Positions 1 to 8,392 of a DNA stretch of 64,000 bases are shown here, piece by piece (position 1 is the stretch's first letter; every line of letters begins with the position of its first letter). Location: positions 2,811,501 through 2,875,500 of the forward strand of contig NZ_PHTY01000001.1 of the NCBI RefSeq assembly GCF_002813135.1, given 5' to 3'. The translations under genes and the position numbers were made by a program. The stretch comes from Ulvibacter sp. MAR_2010_11. Its GTDB lineage: Bacteria > Bacteroidota > Bacteroidia > Flavobacteriales > Flavobacteriaceae. The notes below the pieces were generated by a model. It had not been told where the DNA came from, did no database searches, and was given only the letters and a program-made list of their open reading frames with translations.

Positions 1-201
1 TTCAGCCGAAGTCTTTTCGTGTAAATATATAGCAACCGAATGATAGGCAATAACCGTTTCAATTATTTCTTCAGAAAAAAAAGCGGTCACATATTGTTCC
101 AACTGAAGAACTTTACTATGAATTTCTTCACTAATAATTGGCTCCCAACTTACGAGAATTGTATGTTTACCAACTAGTTGAAATGTGGGTGATGCTGTCA
201 T
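1..201 (-). CDS. pxpB: 5-oxoprolinase subunit PxpB (KipI family), N-terminal part only
   Basis: Only the first 67 codons are in the window; the rest lies beyond the left edge. The ATG at 201-199 overlaps the pxpA stop by 4 bp (ATGA), so the two genes are translationally coupled. The readable part (MTASPTFQLVGKHTILVSW, then a stretch on an amphipathic helix and IAYHSVAIYL) has the order of a KipI/PxpB N-terminus: a strand with a G-x-x-x-L-V-x-W/F pattern, a helix, then a pay-sl-v-type strand. Known role of the family: PxpB with PxpC and PxpA forms the ATP-dependent 5-oxoprolinase that opens 5-oxoproline to glutamate. The assignment rests mainly on the position after pxpA. Confidence 0.72.
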   Translation of the reverse strand, partial: MTASPTFQLVGKHTILVSWEPIISEEIHSKVLQLEQYVTAFFSEEIIETVIAYHSVAIYLHEKTSAE

Positions 202-932
202 TTTACAACTATTGAATGTTCCTTCAATTTACTTGTAATAAAGGTTAGAATTGCCAATGCGTTTTTATGATCCCCATGAATACAAAATGTAGAAGCCGTT
301 ATGGCGTTCTTAGTGTTGTTAACCGTCGTCACCAATCCTTTTTGCACCATCTCTTTCAGCTGAAGCCAGGCTGCTTCCGGGTCGTGAATGATGGCATTTT
401 CCAAAGTTCTATCCACCAGAGAAAGATTGTCGTTATAGCGACGGTCAATAAAGGCTTCGAATACCAAAGGAAGCAGATTTTCGGCTTTCTTTGCCAAAAT
501 CGATTCGTACGGAACATAGAGCTTTGGTCTTACCTTTGTAGCCACGATTGCTTCAACAATTGCATCGGCAGTAGGTGCGTCCTTCGCGGCATAATTGTAC
601 AAGGCCCCGTGTAGTTTTATATGATGTACCGGGATTTCTTCAGTTTCACAAACCGCATAAAAATGTAACAATTGATTAAATACGGCTTCAGACAATTCGC
701 TTTTAGTAAGAGTGAGTACTTTTCGTCCAAAATTATCTCTATCGGGAAAAGACGGATGTGCCCCAATTTTAACATGGAATTTCTTTGCCAATTGAACTGT
801 TTCCCGCATGGTTTCGTCTGTGCCAAAGTGACCCCCACACGCAATACTACAAGAGGACAGCATAGGCATTAACACGGCATCATTTCCTTTCCCTTCGCCT
901 ACATCGGCGTTTATATCGATAGTTACATTCAA
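198..932 (-). CDS. pxpA: 5-oxoprolinase subunit PxpA (LamB/YcsF family)
   Basis: The 244-residue product has the usual length of the LamB/YcsF family. It opens with IDINADVGEG and continues with SIACGGHFGTDETM, the two hallmark metal/substrate-site segments of PxpA, followed by IGAHPSFPDRDNFGR and HIKLHGALYN. In characterised bacteria PxpA works with PxpB and PxpC to hydrolyse 5-oxoproline (pyroglutamate) to L-glutamate in the cytosol, clearing a spontaneous cyclisation product of glutamine and glutamate. Its start overlaps the stop of the upstream Nramp-like gene by 4 bp (929-932), and its stop overlaps the pxpB start by 4 bp, so this is a tight operon. Identification is secure from motifs. 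Confidence 0.93.
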   Translation of the reverse strand: MNVTIDINADVGEGKGNDAVLMPMLSSCSIACGGHFGTDETMRETVQLAKKFHVKIGAHPSFPDRDNFGRKVLTLTKSELSEAVFNQLLHFYAVCETEEIPVHHIKLHGALYNYAAKDAPTADAIVEAIVATKVRPKLYVPYESILAKKAENLLPLVFEAFIDRRYNDNLSLVDRTLENAIIHDPEAAWLQLKEMVQKGLVTTVNNTKNAITASTFCIHGDHKNALAILTFITSKLKEHSIVVK

Positions 933-2155
933 AATGTAGTCGAAATAATTTTAAACAAGGTTTTTCCACTTAAAACAATAGTTATGGCCAATATCAAAAA
1001 TCCCAAAGCGTTTTGAAAGCTTGTATTTTTATAGGCACCCATCACCGAATTTCTATTGACCACCCAAAGTAAAAATCCGGCAATAATAGGTAGTAACAAT
1101 CCGTTAGCCACCTGCGCAAATTTTATTATTTCTATGGGCTGTACTCCTAAGGAAGAAAAAACAATCCCTAAAAACAGCACTCCCATCCAAACTGCTCTGA
1201 ATTTTTTTGTTTTAAGTCCGATTTCCCAACCGAAACAACCACGAGCTACATAGGCTGCTGCCAAAGGTGCGGTAATGGCTGAAGTGATTCCTGCCGCAAA
1301 CAAACCTATGCTTAAAAAGTATTTCGAAAAACTCCCAAATAACGGTTCGATGCTTTGTGCCAAATCGGAAGCATTCGTGATTTGTGTGCTCTGTATCGCA
1401 GCTGCCGAAATGATAATCGCCATCGAAACAATTCCGCCCAGGAGAATTGAAACATACAAATCGGTTCTCGCCGCTTTTAGATCTTTTACACCACTCCATT
1501 TTTCCTTTACCAAGGCGGCGTGCAAAAACAGGTTGTAGGGTACCACGGTGGTCCCAATCAGTGCAATGATGGTAAGCCAGCCTTCTTCCGGAATAGTAGG
1601 TATAAACATTCCTTTTAGTACCGCGCCAATATCGGGTTGGGTGAGAAATGCTGTAACTACAAAAGCCAAGCTCATTAATACGACCAGAAAAATAAGACAG
1701 CGTTCGATGAATTTATAATTTCCTATGTACAGAATTACAAAGGCAATAATTCCAATTGCCAGACTGAGGAGATTAATTTCAAGACCGGCTATAAGCCACG
1801 TGGTTTCCGTAAACAGGGTTTGAAGCCCTAAAACTCCTCCGCTAATGTTTCCGGCCTCATAAGCTGCATTCCCAATTCCAATCGCCGAAAGCATCAATAG
1901 AATGGCAAATAGTTTGAGCAACGGACTTTTAATCTCATGCTTAACCGTTTCTGCCAATCCTTGTCCGTGCACCAGTCCCAGGCGTGCTGCCATTTCCTGA
2001 AGCACGATGGTGGCAACAATAGACAAGACCATTGCCCACAAAAGAGTAAATCCAAAATGCACTCCTGCCAAAGTGCAAACTGTCACAGTTCCGGGGCCAA
2101 TAAAGGCAGCAGCAACTAAGGTCCCGGGGCCTATATTTTGAAAAAAGTTTTTCAA
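929..2155 (-). CDS. Nramp-fold transporter (YcsG-like) linked to 5-oxoprolinase
   Basis: A 408-residue polytopic membrane protein with about 11 hydrophobic segments and the Nramp sequence pattern, for example NIGPGTLVAAAFIGPGT at 7-23 and TTVVPYNLFLHAAL at 202-215. Two family-defining metal-ligand motifs are altered: TM1 reads G-P-G-T at 20-23 where metal transporters have D-P-G-N, and TM6 reads V-P-Y-N at 205-208 where they have M-P-H-N. It is the first gene of an operon with pxpA and pxpB. The Bacillus subtilis pxp operon also contains an Nramp-like gene, ycsG. I infer that the substrate is probably not Mn/Fe and may be 5-oxoproline or a related compound. Automatic annotation would call it a divalent metal transporter. 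Confidence 0.85.
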   Translation of the reverse strand: MKNFFQNIGPGTLVAAAFIGPGTVTVCTLAGVHFGFTLLWAMVLSIVATIVLQEMAARLGLVHGQGLAETVKHEIKSPLLKLFAILLMLSAIGIGNAAYEAGNISGGVLGLQTLFTETTWLIAGLEINLLSLAIGIIAFVILYIGNYKFIERCLIFLVVLMSLAFVVTAFLTQPDIGAVLKGMFIPTIPEEGWLTIIALIGTTVVPYNLFLHAALVKEKWSGVKDLKAARTDLYVSILLGGIVSMAIIISAAAIQSTQITNASDLAQSIEPLFGSFSKYFLSIGLFAAGITSAITAPLAAAYVARGCFGWEIGLKTKKFRAVWMGVLFLGIVFSSLGVQPIEIIKFAQVANGLLLPIIAGFLLWVVNRNSVMGAYKNTSFQNALGFLILAITIVLSGKTLFKIISTTF

Positions 2156-2174
2156 TTATATGTAGATTTCAGCT

Positions 2175-2182
2175 TAAAGGTA
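2175..2182 (-). promoter_or_regulatory. Putative -7 box of the Nramp-pxp operon
   Basis: On the minus strand the sequence reads TACCTTTA, one mismatch from the Bacteroidota -7 consensus TAnnTTTG, about 20 bp upstream of the start at 2155. No clear -33 element was identified. Confidence 0.35.
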
Positions 2183-2189
2183 TCAAAAA

Positions 2190-2215
2190 AAAAGGATGCC
2201 TAAAGGCATCCTTTT
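2190..2215 (-). terminator. Terminator after the M16 peptidase gene
   Basis: A perfect 11-bp stem (AAAAGGATGCC / GGCATCCTTTT) with a TAAA loop. On the minus strand it is followed by a T-run and lies just past the M16 peptidase stop at 2238. It separates this gene from the Nramp-pxp operon. Confidence 0.85.
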
Positions 2216-2237
2216 CATATTGTAATAAAACGGAAAT

Positions 2238-5108
2238 TTACAATTTTACATCTTTCAGTTTAACTTCATTCCCATCTTTATCTACTAATTTCACTTCATC
2301 GAAGCCCATTTTCTTAAACTGCGCAAATTGGGTAGCAGCATCTCCAACAACCAGATAGGCCATTTTAGACTCATCCAGGTATTTGTTAGCAAGGGCTTTG
2401 TGCTGTTCCAGTGTCATTCCTTTAATTACGCTTTCTTCACCTTCAATATAATTTGCCGGAAGATCGTAACTACTCATTTCCTGTAGCATTCCCAGTAGAT
2501 TGAATTGTGTTTCAAAACGACGTGCATTCGATTTAATTAAAGCGTTCTTGGTAAATAGTAAGTCCTCTTCCGAAATACCATCCTTATACTTGGCAATTTG
2601 TTCCTTAAAAATTTGAACTGACTCTCCGGTAGTATTGGTACGAACACTTGAGGAGGCTGTAAAGGTTCCCGGTATTTTACTACCGCTAAAGCCTGTACGT
2701 GCACCGTAGGTATACCCTTTTTCCTCACGAAGTATGAGGTTTACATTTCCTGAAAAAGATCCTCCGAGTTTGTAATTCATTACCTCAGCAGGATAAAATT
2801 CCTTATCGGTTCTTGGAAGGGCGATGTAACCAATATTGATAACCGATTGCTTGGCATTTGGAATATCCACAAAGTATAAAGATGCCTTGTCGCGATTATT
2901 GGCAACAGGATACTCGGGAATTGTAACCTCTTTGGCTGCCCATCTTTCTTCCAGTCCCTTTAAATTTTGCATCGCATTGTCCTTGTCAATTTTTCCAACT
3001 ACGTGGAAAGTACTAATGGAAGGCGAGAAGTTTTTGGTGTAATATTCTTTCAAGTCATTAATGGTAAGCGCTTCCACTGAAGCTTCGGTCCCTGAAATAG
3101 GGTAACTAAAGATATGGTCTTCACCGTACAGGAGTTTGTTATATACTCTTCCGGCTACTGCATTAGGATTGGCTTCAGATCGCTTAATCTCGTTGATAGT
3201 TTTCGTTTTAATACGCGCGAATTCTTCTTCATCCCAACGAGGTTCCAATAAAATTTCTTCAATTAATTTCATGGTCTTGTCGAAATTACGCGTGAGCGTA
3301 TTTCCGCGAATCACAATCGATTCGTTAGTTGTATACATATTGATAGAGGCGCCCAACAATTCAATCTCTTCTTCTAACATTTCGGGAGTTTTGTTAGCGG
3401 TTCCTTCCATCATGATGTCCGTCATCAAGTTGGCAACTCCATTTTTAGCTTTATCATCCAAAAGATGTCCGCCTTCAATAACCAAACTAAAGTTAACAGT
3501 TGGAATTTCATTCTGTTCTATACCGTATACTTCAATCCCGTTAGCTAACTTGGCTGTCCAGGTGTCCGGAATACTCAATTGAGGAGCTTCTCCTTGATCA
3601 GGCTCCACGGTTCGGTCAAAATTAGAAGGCGTCTTGGCAATTTCTTCCTGCTTGTCTTCAACCGTCTTTGTAACATTTTCTTTGATTTCCTCTTCTACAA
3701 CCGCTGCCTTGGTCGAATTATCGGCAATAAGTTCCATTTTACCTTTGGGAACAAAACTCGTCATCACATAAGGCTTGTCTTTGATGTACTTGTTATACAC
3801 ACGGATAACGTCTTCCTTGGTCACCTTTTTGATATTCTCGATATCCTGCTCTATAAAGCCGGGATCCCCCGCAAAAACGTTGTATTGTGCCAGTTGGAAT
3901 GATTTTCCTAATACACTGCTTATCCCATTGTAAAACTGTGTTTCCAGTCCTGCTTTAATCCGTTCAATATCCCGATCGGTTACACCTTCTTTTTCAAAAA
4001 GGGCAAAAGATTCAAATATTGCCGCTTCAACATCTTTCAGGTTTTTATCATTATTCGCCGTAATCCGAATATGAAATTCTCCCGCCAATTGCTGTGCATT
4101 GTTATAGGCATTGGTTTGAGAGGTTAGGTCTTTTTCCTTCACCAATACTTTATACATAGCCGCTTTTTTTCCGCTTGATAAAATTTCGGCTAAGAAATCT
4201 AAGGCATAGGCATCTTCTGTATATTGTTCAGGCGTCGGCCAAACCATATTCAATTGAGGAGCCGTGGCAAAATTATCTTCATGGAAGAATCGTTTGGTTT
4301 CGGCCAAAGTGATATTTTGAGGTTTTAAAGGCTCTACCTCCTGACGACGCTTTATCTCGCCAAAGTACTTTTCGATCATTGCCTTAGCTTCGTCGGTTTC
4401 GAAGTCACCGGCTAGAACCAAAGTTGCATTATTGGGGCCATAAAATTTATCGTAAAATTCACGAACATCCTCTACGGTAGCGCTTTGTAAGTCGACTAAC
4501 TCTCCAATTACCTGCCAGTTGTAAGGATGTCCTTCGGGATATAGGTTTTTGTCAAGCACCCAATTGGTATGTCCGTAGGGATTGTTATCCACACGTTGTC
4601 TCTTTTCGTTTTGCACTACTTCCTGTTGATTGTTAAAAGCAGATTCGGTTACGGTATTAATAAGATATCCCATACGGTCACTTTCCAGCCACATAATCAT
4701 CTCCATGGCATTTTTGGGTACTATTTCGTAATAAATAGTGCCGTCTTTCCAGGTTCCACCATTGAGTGTTCCTCCGGCATCTTGTATCTTTTTAAAGAAT
4801 TGGTCCTGTCCTACGTTTTCAGATTCCTGAAATAACATATGCTCAAAGAGGTGAGCAAATCCTGTTCTTCCGGTTTTTTCTCGGTTGGATCCTACGCCAT
4901 ACTGAATGGCAAGTGATACAATTGGATCACTTTTATCCTGATGCAAGACTACATCCAAACCATTGGCTAGTTCGTATTTTTCGAAATCGAGTGATAGTTT
5001 CGCGGTTTCTTCGGCCTTTTGGGCATTTTCATTATGACACGAAGTACTCATTAATACCATTGCCATCAAAGGGATAGCAAGCATTTTTAAAAGATTTTTT
5101 GAAGTCAT
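2238..5108 (-). CDS. M16 family zinc metallopeptidase, two-module lipoprotein
   Basis: A 956-residue protein that starts with a lipoprotein signal (hydrophobic stretch, then STSC at 21-24, giving a lipidated Cys24). The inverted zinc motif H-L-F-E-H is at 86-90, and the second acidic ligand is in the Q-Q-E-V-V-Q-N-E segment (163-168). This is the HxxEH architecture of insulinase/pitrilysin peptidases. A second M16-like module starts near residue 520 (LANGIEVYGIEQNEIPTVN), lacks HxxEH and is expected to be the non-catalytic half. A charged linker (about 475-510) joins the two. The protein is predicted to be anchored in the outer membrane or face the periplasm and to degrade oligopeptides. It is transcribed alone, with a putative TATCTTTA -7 box at 5141-5134 and a terminator downstream. 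Confidence 0.93.
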   Translation of the reverse strand: MTSKNLLKMLAIPLMAMVLMSTSCHNENAQKAEETAKLSLDFEKYELANGLDVVLHQDKSDPIVSLAIQYGVGSNREKTGRTGFAHLFEHMLFQESENVGQDQFFKKIQDAGGTLNGGTWKDGTIYYEIVPKNAMEMIMWLESDRMGYLINTVTESAFNNQQEVVQNEKRQRVDNNPYGHTNWVLDKNLYPEGHPYNWQVIGELVDLQSATVEDVREFYDKFYGPNNATLVLAGDFETDEAKAMIEKYFGEIKRRQEVEPLKPQNITLAETKRFFHEDNFATAPQLNMVWPTPEQYTEDAYALDFLAEILSSGKKAAMYKVLVKEKDLTSQTNAYNNAQQLAGEFHIRITANNDKNLKDVEAAIFESFALFEKEGVTDRDIERIKAGLETQFYNGISSVLGKSFQLAQYNVFAGDPGFIEQDIENIKKVTKEDVIRVYNKYIKDKPYVMTSFVPKGKMELIADNSTKAAVVEEEIKENVTKTVEDKQEEIAKTPSNFDRTVEPDQGEAPQLSIPDTWTAKLANGIEVYGIEQNEIPTVNFSLVIEGGHLLDDKAKNGVANLMTDIMMEGTANKTPEMLEEEIELLGASINMYTTNESIVIRGNTLTRNFDKTMKLIEEILLEPRWDEEEFARIKTKTINEIKRSEANPNAVAGRVYNKLLYGEDHIFSYPISGTEASVEALTINDLKEYYTKNFSPSISTFHVVGKIDKDNAMQNLKGLEERWAAKEVTIPEYPVANNRDKASLYFVDIPNAKQSVINIGYIALPRTDKEFYPAEVMNYKLGGSFSGNVNLILREEKGYTYGARTGFSGSKIPGTFTASSSVRTNTTGESVQIFKEQIAKYKDGISEEDLLFTKNALIKSNARRFETQFNLLGMLQEMSSYDLPANYIEGEESVIKGMTLEQHKALANKYLDESKMAYLVVGDAATQFAQFKKMGFDEVKLVDKDGNEVKLKDVKL

Positions 5109-5226
5109 TTTTTGATTGTTTTTAAAAAGAGTTTAAAGATACAATCCCCGACTAGAGCGAATTCTTAAAAATGTGTTAAAAGCATCTGAAATATACTGCT
5201 ATAAAAGCAAATAGCCTTTTCTTTTA

Positions 5227-5352
5227 AAAAGCGCGCTAGTTTTCGAGCCGGTTTTTAGCAAACTACCCAAACCACCCATCTCTATCCAAACTTCTATACT
5301 GAATGGCTTCTGAAATATGATTTCCCGGTATCGCTTCCGAAGCTTCCAAATC
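5227..5352. repeat. Left copy of a ~126-bp direct repeat (comM 3' end) flanking the RAYT
   Basis: About 94% identical by eye to 6054-6178. The differences are a few substitutions and one 1-bp length change. Both copies begin in a GCGCGCTAGT/GCGCCCTAGT motif that also forms the edge of the palindromes next to the transposase gene. The repeat covers the last ~30 codons of comM plus ~35 bp of downstream sequence. Confidence 0.85.
5265..5352 (-). pseudogene. Duplicated 3' end of comM (gene fragment)
   Basis: Read on the minus strand, this stretch encodes [18 protein letters not shown] and continues to the stop with the same residues as the true ComM C-terminus, with two amino-acid changes (T to A, T to P). 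The similarity to the intact comM end continues past the stop codon to 5227. The fragment has no start and is separated from comM by the RAYT transposase gene. It is a remnant of a tandem duplication or an insertion product, not a working gene. An overlapping open frame at 5199-5411 is a shadow of this copy. Confidence 0.85.
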
Positions 5353-5354
5353 CT

Positions 5355-5380
5355 CTGGCGCGCTTTTGCAAAGCGTGCCC
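5355..5380. repeat. REP-like palindrome, left of RAYT
   Basis: An imperfect hairpin with arms GGCGCGCTTT and AAAGCGTGCC around a short TGC centre. It is the inverse of the palindrome at 6041-6062. Palindromes of this kind beside a Y1-type transposase are the hallmark of RAYT/REP systems. Confidence 0.6.
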
Positions 5381-5404
5381 ATCTTGCCGGTATTTGTAAT
5401 GCCA

Positions 5405-5959
5405 TTACCATAGGGGAGTTACTAGCACCCCGGGCTTTTCCATATTTCCATCTTCATAACTAGCATAACTACTGTTAATCCAATCCCTTTCATGATAAAC
5501 AAATCGGGCGGCAACAGGGTTGTAATGAATATAATTCACTCTTTGTTCTACTTTTATGCATGTATCCAATAAAACCGGATGAAACCCGTCTTTCCAAAAT
5601 TTATAGTTAACACCTCTTTTAATTCGCTTAGCGGCAAAACTGAATTTCTTTAACAACCATACACGTCGGCTTTCGGGGTATTCTTTTATTGTTTCAATAA
5701 TTCGTTTAGATGTAAATTTTTTAAAATCCCTAATGATATCTTGTAACGCTTCCTCTTTTGAAGTAACTATCAAATGTATATGACTGGTCATGTAAACATA
5801 CGCATGTACTCGCACTCCTTTATTCTGAATACAATAGTTTAGTGAGTCGTCAAGAATTTTAGCATATTTAGAACGAATAAATAAATCTACCCAATCTACA
5901 ACTGTGATTGTAATAAAGGTTGGCTGTGTTTGATCGAGTACCTTGTATTTATGCGACAT
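5405..5959 (-). CDS. REP-associated tyrosine transposase (RAYT, Y1/HUH family)
   Basis: About 184 residues from the preferred start ATG at 5959 (MSHKYKVLDQ). An upstream in-frame ATG at 6055 would add 32 residues that read through the palindromic repeats, so I reject it. The HUH motif is in MTSHIHLIV and the conserved YIHYNPVAARFV segment follows. Both are typical of Y1_Tnp/TnpA-REP enzymes, which nick and join single-stranded DNA at hairpins. The gene is bracketed by REP-like palindromes (5355-5380, 6004-6027, 6041-6062) and by a direct repeat of the comM 3' end. RAYTs are usually single-copy domesticated relatives of IS200/IS605 transposases. The frame looks intact. Confidence 0.88.
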   Translation of the reverse strand: MSHKYKVLDQTQPTFITITVVDWVDLFIRSKYAKILDDSLNYCIQNKGVRVHAYVYMTSHIHLIVTSKEEALQDIIRDFKKFTSKRIIETIKEYPESRRVWLLKKFSFAAKRIKRGVNYKFWKDGFHPVLLDTCIKVEQRVNYIHYNPVAARFVYHERDWINSSYASYEDGNMEKPGVLVTPLW

Positions 5960-6003
5960 AACGTAATTGAATTTAAAAGTATTGCAAATACTAGCTATAG
6001 ATA

Positions 6004-6062
6004 TGCACGCTTTATAAAAGCGCGCTAGTAACGAATAGATAGGCACGCTTTGCAAAAGCGCC
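6004..6062. repeat. Two REP-like palindromes, right of RAYT
   Basis: Two hairpins share the core GCACGCTTT-nn-AAAAGCG: one at 6005-6025 (centre AT) and one at 6042-6062 (centre GC). Each is followed by a CTAGT motif. The second is the inverted counterpart of the palindrome at 5355-5380. They lie between the RAYT start and the comM stop. Confidence 0.6.
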
Positions 6063-6178
6063 CTAGTTTTCGAGCCGGTTTCAGCAAACTACCCAAACCA
6101 CCCATCTCTATCCAAACTTCTATACTGAATGGCTTCTGAAATATGATTTCCCGTAATAGCTTCCGAAGTTTCCAAATC
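6054..6178. repeat. Right copy of the comM 3'-end direct repeat
   Basis: This copy contains the functional comM stop (6089-6091) and the last ~30 codons of the intact gene. Its partner is at 5227-5352. Confidence 0.85.
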
Positions 6179-7630
6179 GGCAATCGTTCTCGCAACTTTC
6201 AAAATTCTGTCATAGGCTCTTGCTGAAAGATTAAGTCGCTCCATGGCTGTTTTTAATAAATCGAGCGAAGCTACATCGAGCTTGCAGTACTTCCTAATTT
6301 GTTTCACGCCCATCTGTGCGTTATAGTGAATAGAATCGTACGTTGTAAATCTCTCAGTCTGAAGTTTTCGAGCGTTTGTAACACGTTCTCTAATTACAAT
6401 ACTGGCTTCTCCTTTACGCTCATCACTAAGTTTATCAAAGGGAACGGGTGTTACTTCAATATGAATATCGATTCTGTCTAACAAAGGACCGGAAATCTTA
6501 CTCAAATAGCGTTGCATTTCCAAGGGTGAAGAAGTAACAGGAGCATCTGGGTCGTTAAAGTAACCACCCGGACTTGGATTCATACTTGCCACCAACATAA
6601 AACTGGACGGATAAGTAACAGTGAATTTCGCTCTCGAAATGGTGACATCTCTATCTTCCAGCGGTTGTCGCATTACCTCGAGGACACTGCGTTTAAATTC
6701 GGGTAATTCGTCCAAAAACAGTACGCCGTTGTGTGCCAACGATATCTCTCCGGGTTGTGGGTATTGTCCGCCGCCTACCAGTGCGACGTCGCTTATTGTA
6801 TGATGCGGACTCCTAAACGGACGAGAGGTCATTACCCCTCCTTTTTCTAAAGTACGTCCTGCCACACTATGAATTTTGGTGGTTTCAAGCGCTTCGGACA
6901 AAGAAAGCGGGGGCAAAATACTGGGTAATCGTTTGGCGAGCATGGTTTTACCTGAGCCCGGTGGTCCAATTAAAATGATATTATGTCCTCCCGCAGCTGC
7001 GATTTCCATACAGCGTTTTATAGACTCCTGACCTTTAACATCGGCAAAGTCGAATTCGGGATTTTCGAGATGTTCGTAGAATTCGGCTTCCATGTCTACA
7101 ATTGTAGGTTCCATAGGAACTCCTTGGTCAAAAAAGCGAATCACTTCTTCAATACTTTCGGCACCAAACACTTCAATTCCTTCAACAATCGCAGCTTCTT
7201 TGGCGTTTTGCTTCGGAAGGATAAATCCTTTAAATCCTTCCTTCTTTGCATTAATGGAAATGGGCAATGCCCCGCGAATAGGTTGTAAACTCCCATCCAA
7301 TGACAACTCTCCCATGATAATATACTGTGCTAGCGGATGCTTTTCTTCAATTTGTCCCGTGGCGACCAGAATTCCCATGGCCAACGTTAAATCGTAGGCT
7401 GAGCCTTCCTTCCGCATATCGGCCGGTGACATGTTTAAAATGAGTTTCTTTCCCGGGATTTTATATCCGTTGTTTTGAAGCGAAGCTGCTATCCTGAAAT
7501 TACTTTCTCTGATAGCATTGTCCGGCAGGCCCACCAAATGATAGCCTATTCCTTTATCTACATTAACTTCGACGGTAATTGTGGTGGCATCAACGCCAAA
7601 CACGGCACTCCCATATACTTTTGTAAGCAT
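6089..7630 (-). CDS. comM: YifB/ComM family Mg-chelatase-like AAA+ ATPase
   Basis: A 513-residue protein of normal family length. The N-terminal domain (1-~190) is of the Lon-protease-S5-like type ([15 protein letters not shown]). The Mg-chelatase AAA+ core has Walker A G-P-P-G-S-G-K-T at 222-229, the Walker B region [11 protein letters not shown] and the sensor segment [10 protein letters not shown]. The C-terminal Mg_chelatase_C domain includes [20 protein letters not shown]. In naturally transformable bacteria ComM is a hexameric helicase that promotes branch migration during integration of transforming DNA. The gene stands alone, and its 3' end is part of a duplication linked to the RAYT element. 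Confidence 0.95.
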   Translation of the reverse strand: MLTKVYGSAVFGVDATTITVEVNVDKGIGYHLVGLPDNAIRESNFRIAASLQNNGYKIPGKKLILNMSPADMRKEGSAYDLTLAMGILVATGQIEEKHPLAQYIIMGELSLDGSLQPIRGALPISINAKKEGFKGFILPKQNAKEAAIVEGIEVFGAESIEEVIRFFDQGVPMEPTIVDMEAEFYEHLENPEFDFADVKGQESIKRCMEIAAAGGHNIILIGPPGSGKTMLAKRLPSILPPLSLSEALETTKIHSVAGRTLEKGGVMTSRPFRSPHHTISDVALVGGGQYPQPGEISLAHNGVLFLDELPEFKRSVLEVMRQPLEDRDVTISRAKFTVTYPSSFMLVASMNPSPGGYFNDPDAPVTSSPLEMQRYLSKISGPLLDRIDIHIEVTPVPFDKLSDERKGEASIVIRERVTNARKLQTERFTTYDSIHYNAQMGVKQIRKYCKLDVASLDLLKTAMERLNLSARAYDRILKVARTIADLETSEAITGNHISEAIQYRSLDRDGWFG

Positions 7631-7718
7631 TGTTTCTGTCTAAAACAGGGAGTTCAAGAGTTTTTGATGTACTAAATTAATCAAAAAATAGCTTTCAGGC
7701 TAATTTTGCCCAATGCTT

Positions 7719-8390
7719 TTAATCGATAATCTCTGGCGACACCAGAGTATTGTTAATAGCAAAAATAACAAGGCCGGCTATGTTCTTAACCCCCGTCTTT
7801 TCCAGAAGGTTTTTTCGATGTACTTCCACAGTTCTCGGACTTATAAATAAGGCTTCCGCAATTTCTTGTGTGGTATGTTGTTTACAGATATACTCAAGTA
7901 CTTCTTTTTCACGTGGAGTAATAAAACTTTCATCAAAAATGGATCGCTCTGAGGCCTCATTTACGGAAGAATACCTGTCGTTAACAATCTGCATCACATA
8001 ACTGTCATAATAAAATCCTTTATAGTATACCTGTTTTATGGTGTGTATAACTTTATCGGGGGGAGAATTCTTTACCAGATATGCGCTGGCACCCACGGCG
8101 ATCATATTTCTAATAAAAGGTTTTGTATTGTAAGTTGTTAATGCTATTATATTTACGGAAGGAAATTGCCTGTGAATTATTTTGGTCGCTTCCACTCCGT
8201 TTAATTCGGGCATTTTAATGTCCATAATAATAATATGTGGCAAGTCAGTAGCATTTTCCAGATAAGTAAGAAGTTCTTTCCCGTTAGATGCTTCATAAGC
8301 TATACGTATTTCGGGGTCTCGTGAGAGAATATAAGACATGCCTACTCTGAAAAGTTCTTCATCATCGGCTAAAACTACATTTATTTGCAT
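7719..8390 (-). CDS. LuxR/NarL-type response regulator
   Basis: A 223-residue protein. The receiver domain (1-~120) has the acidic pair D9-D10, phospho-acceptor D57 (IIIMDIKMPELNG), the conserved T in ALTTY and K in YLVKNS. The LuxR-type HTH lies at ~155-215 (ITPREKEVLEYICKQ, TTQEIAEALFISPRTVEVH). It follows the histidine kinase gene by 2 bp, so the two form a cognate pair. The kinase is cytoplasmic-facing, and the regulator is expected to bind DNA as a dimer once phosphorylated. The target genes cannot be told from the sequence. Confidence 0.93.
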   Translation of the reverse strand: MQINVVLADDEELFRVGMSYILSRDPEIRIAYEASNGKELLTYLENATDLPHIIIMDIKMPELNGVEATKIIHRQFPSVNIIALTTYNTKPFIRNMIAVGASAYLVKNSPPDKVIHTIKQVYYKGFYYDSYVMQIVNDRYSSVNEASERSIFDESFITPREKEVLEYICKQHTTQEIAEALFISPRTVEVHRKNLLEKTGVKNIAGLVIFAINNTLVSPEIID

Positions 8391-8392
8391 GT

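Noticed and set aside
3136..3582. 148-codon plus-strand frame inside the M16 peptidase
   Set aside because: It is a shadow of a long conserved gene on the other strand with clear zinc motifs.
5199..5411. 70-codon frame left of the transposase
   Set aside because: It is a shifted reading of the duplicated comM 3' end and the palindrome; the residues recognisable as ComM are in another frame.
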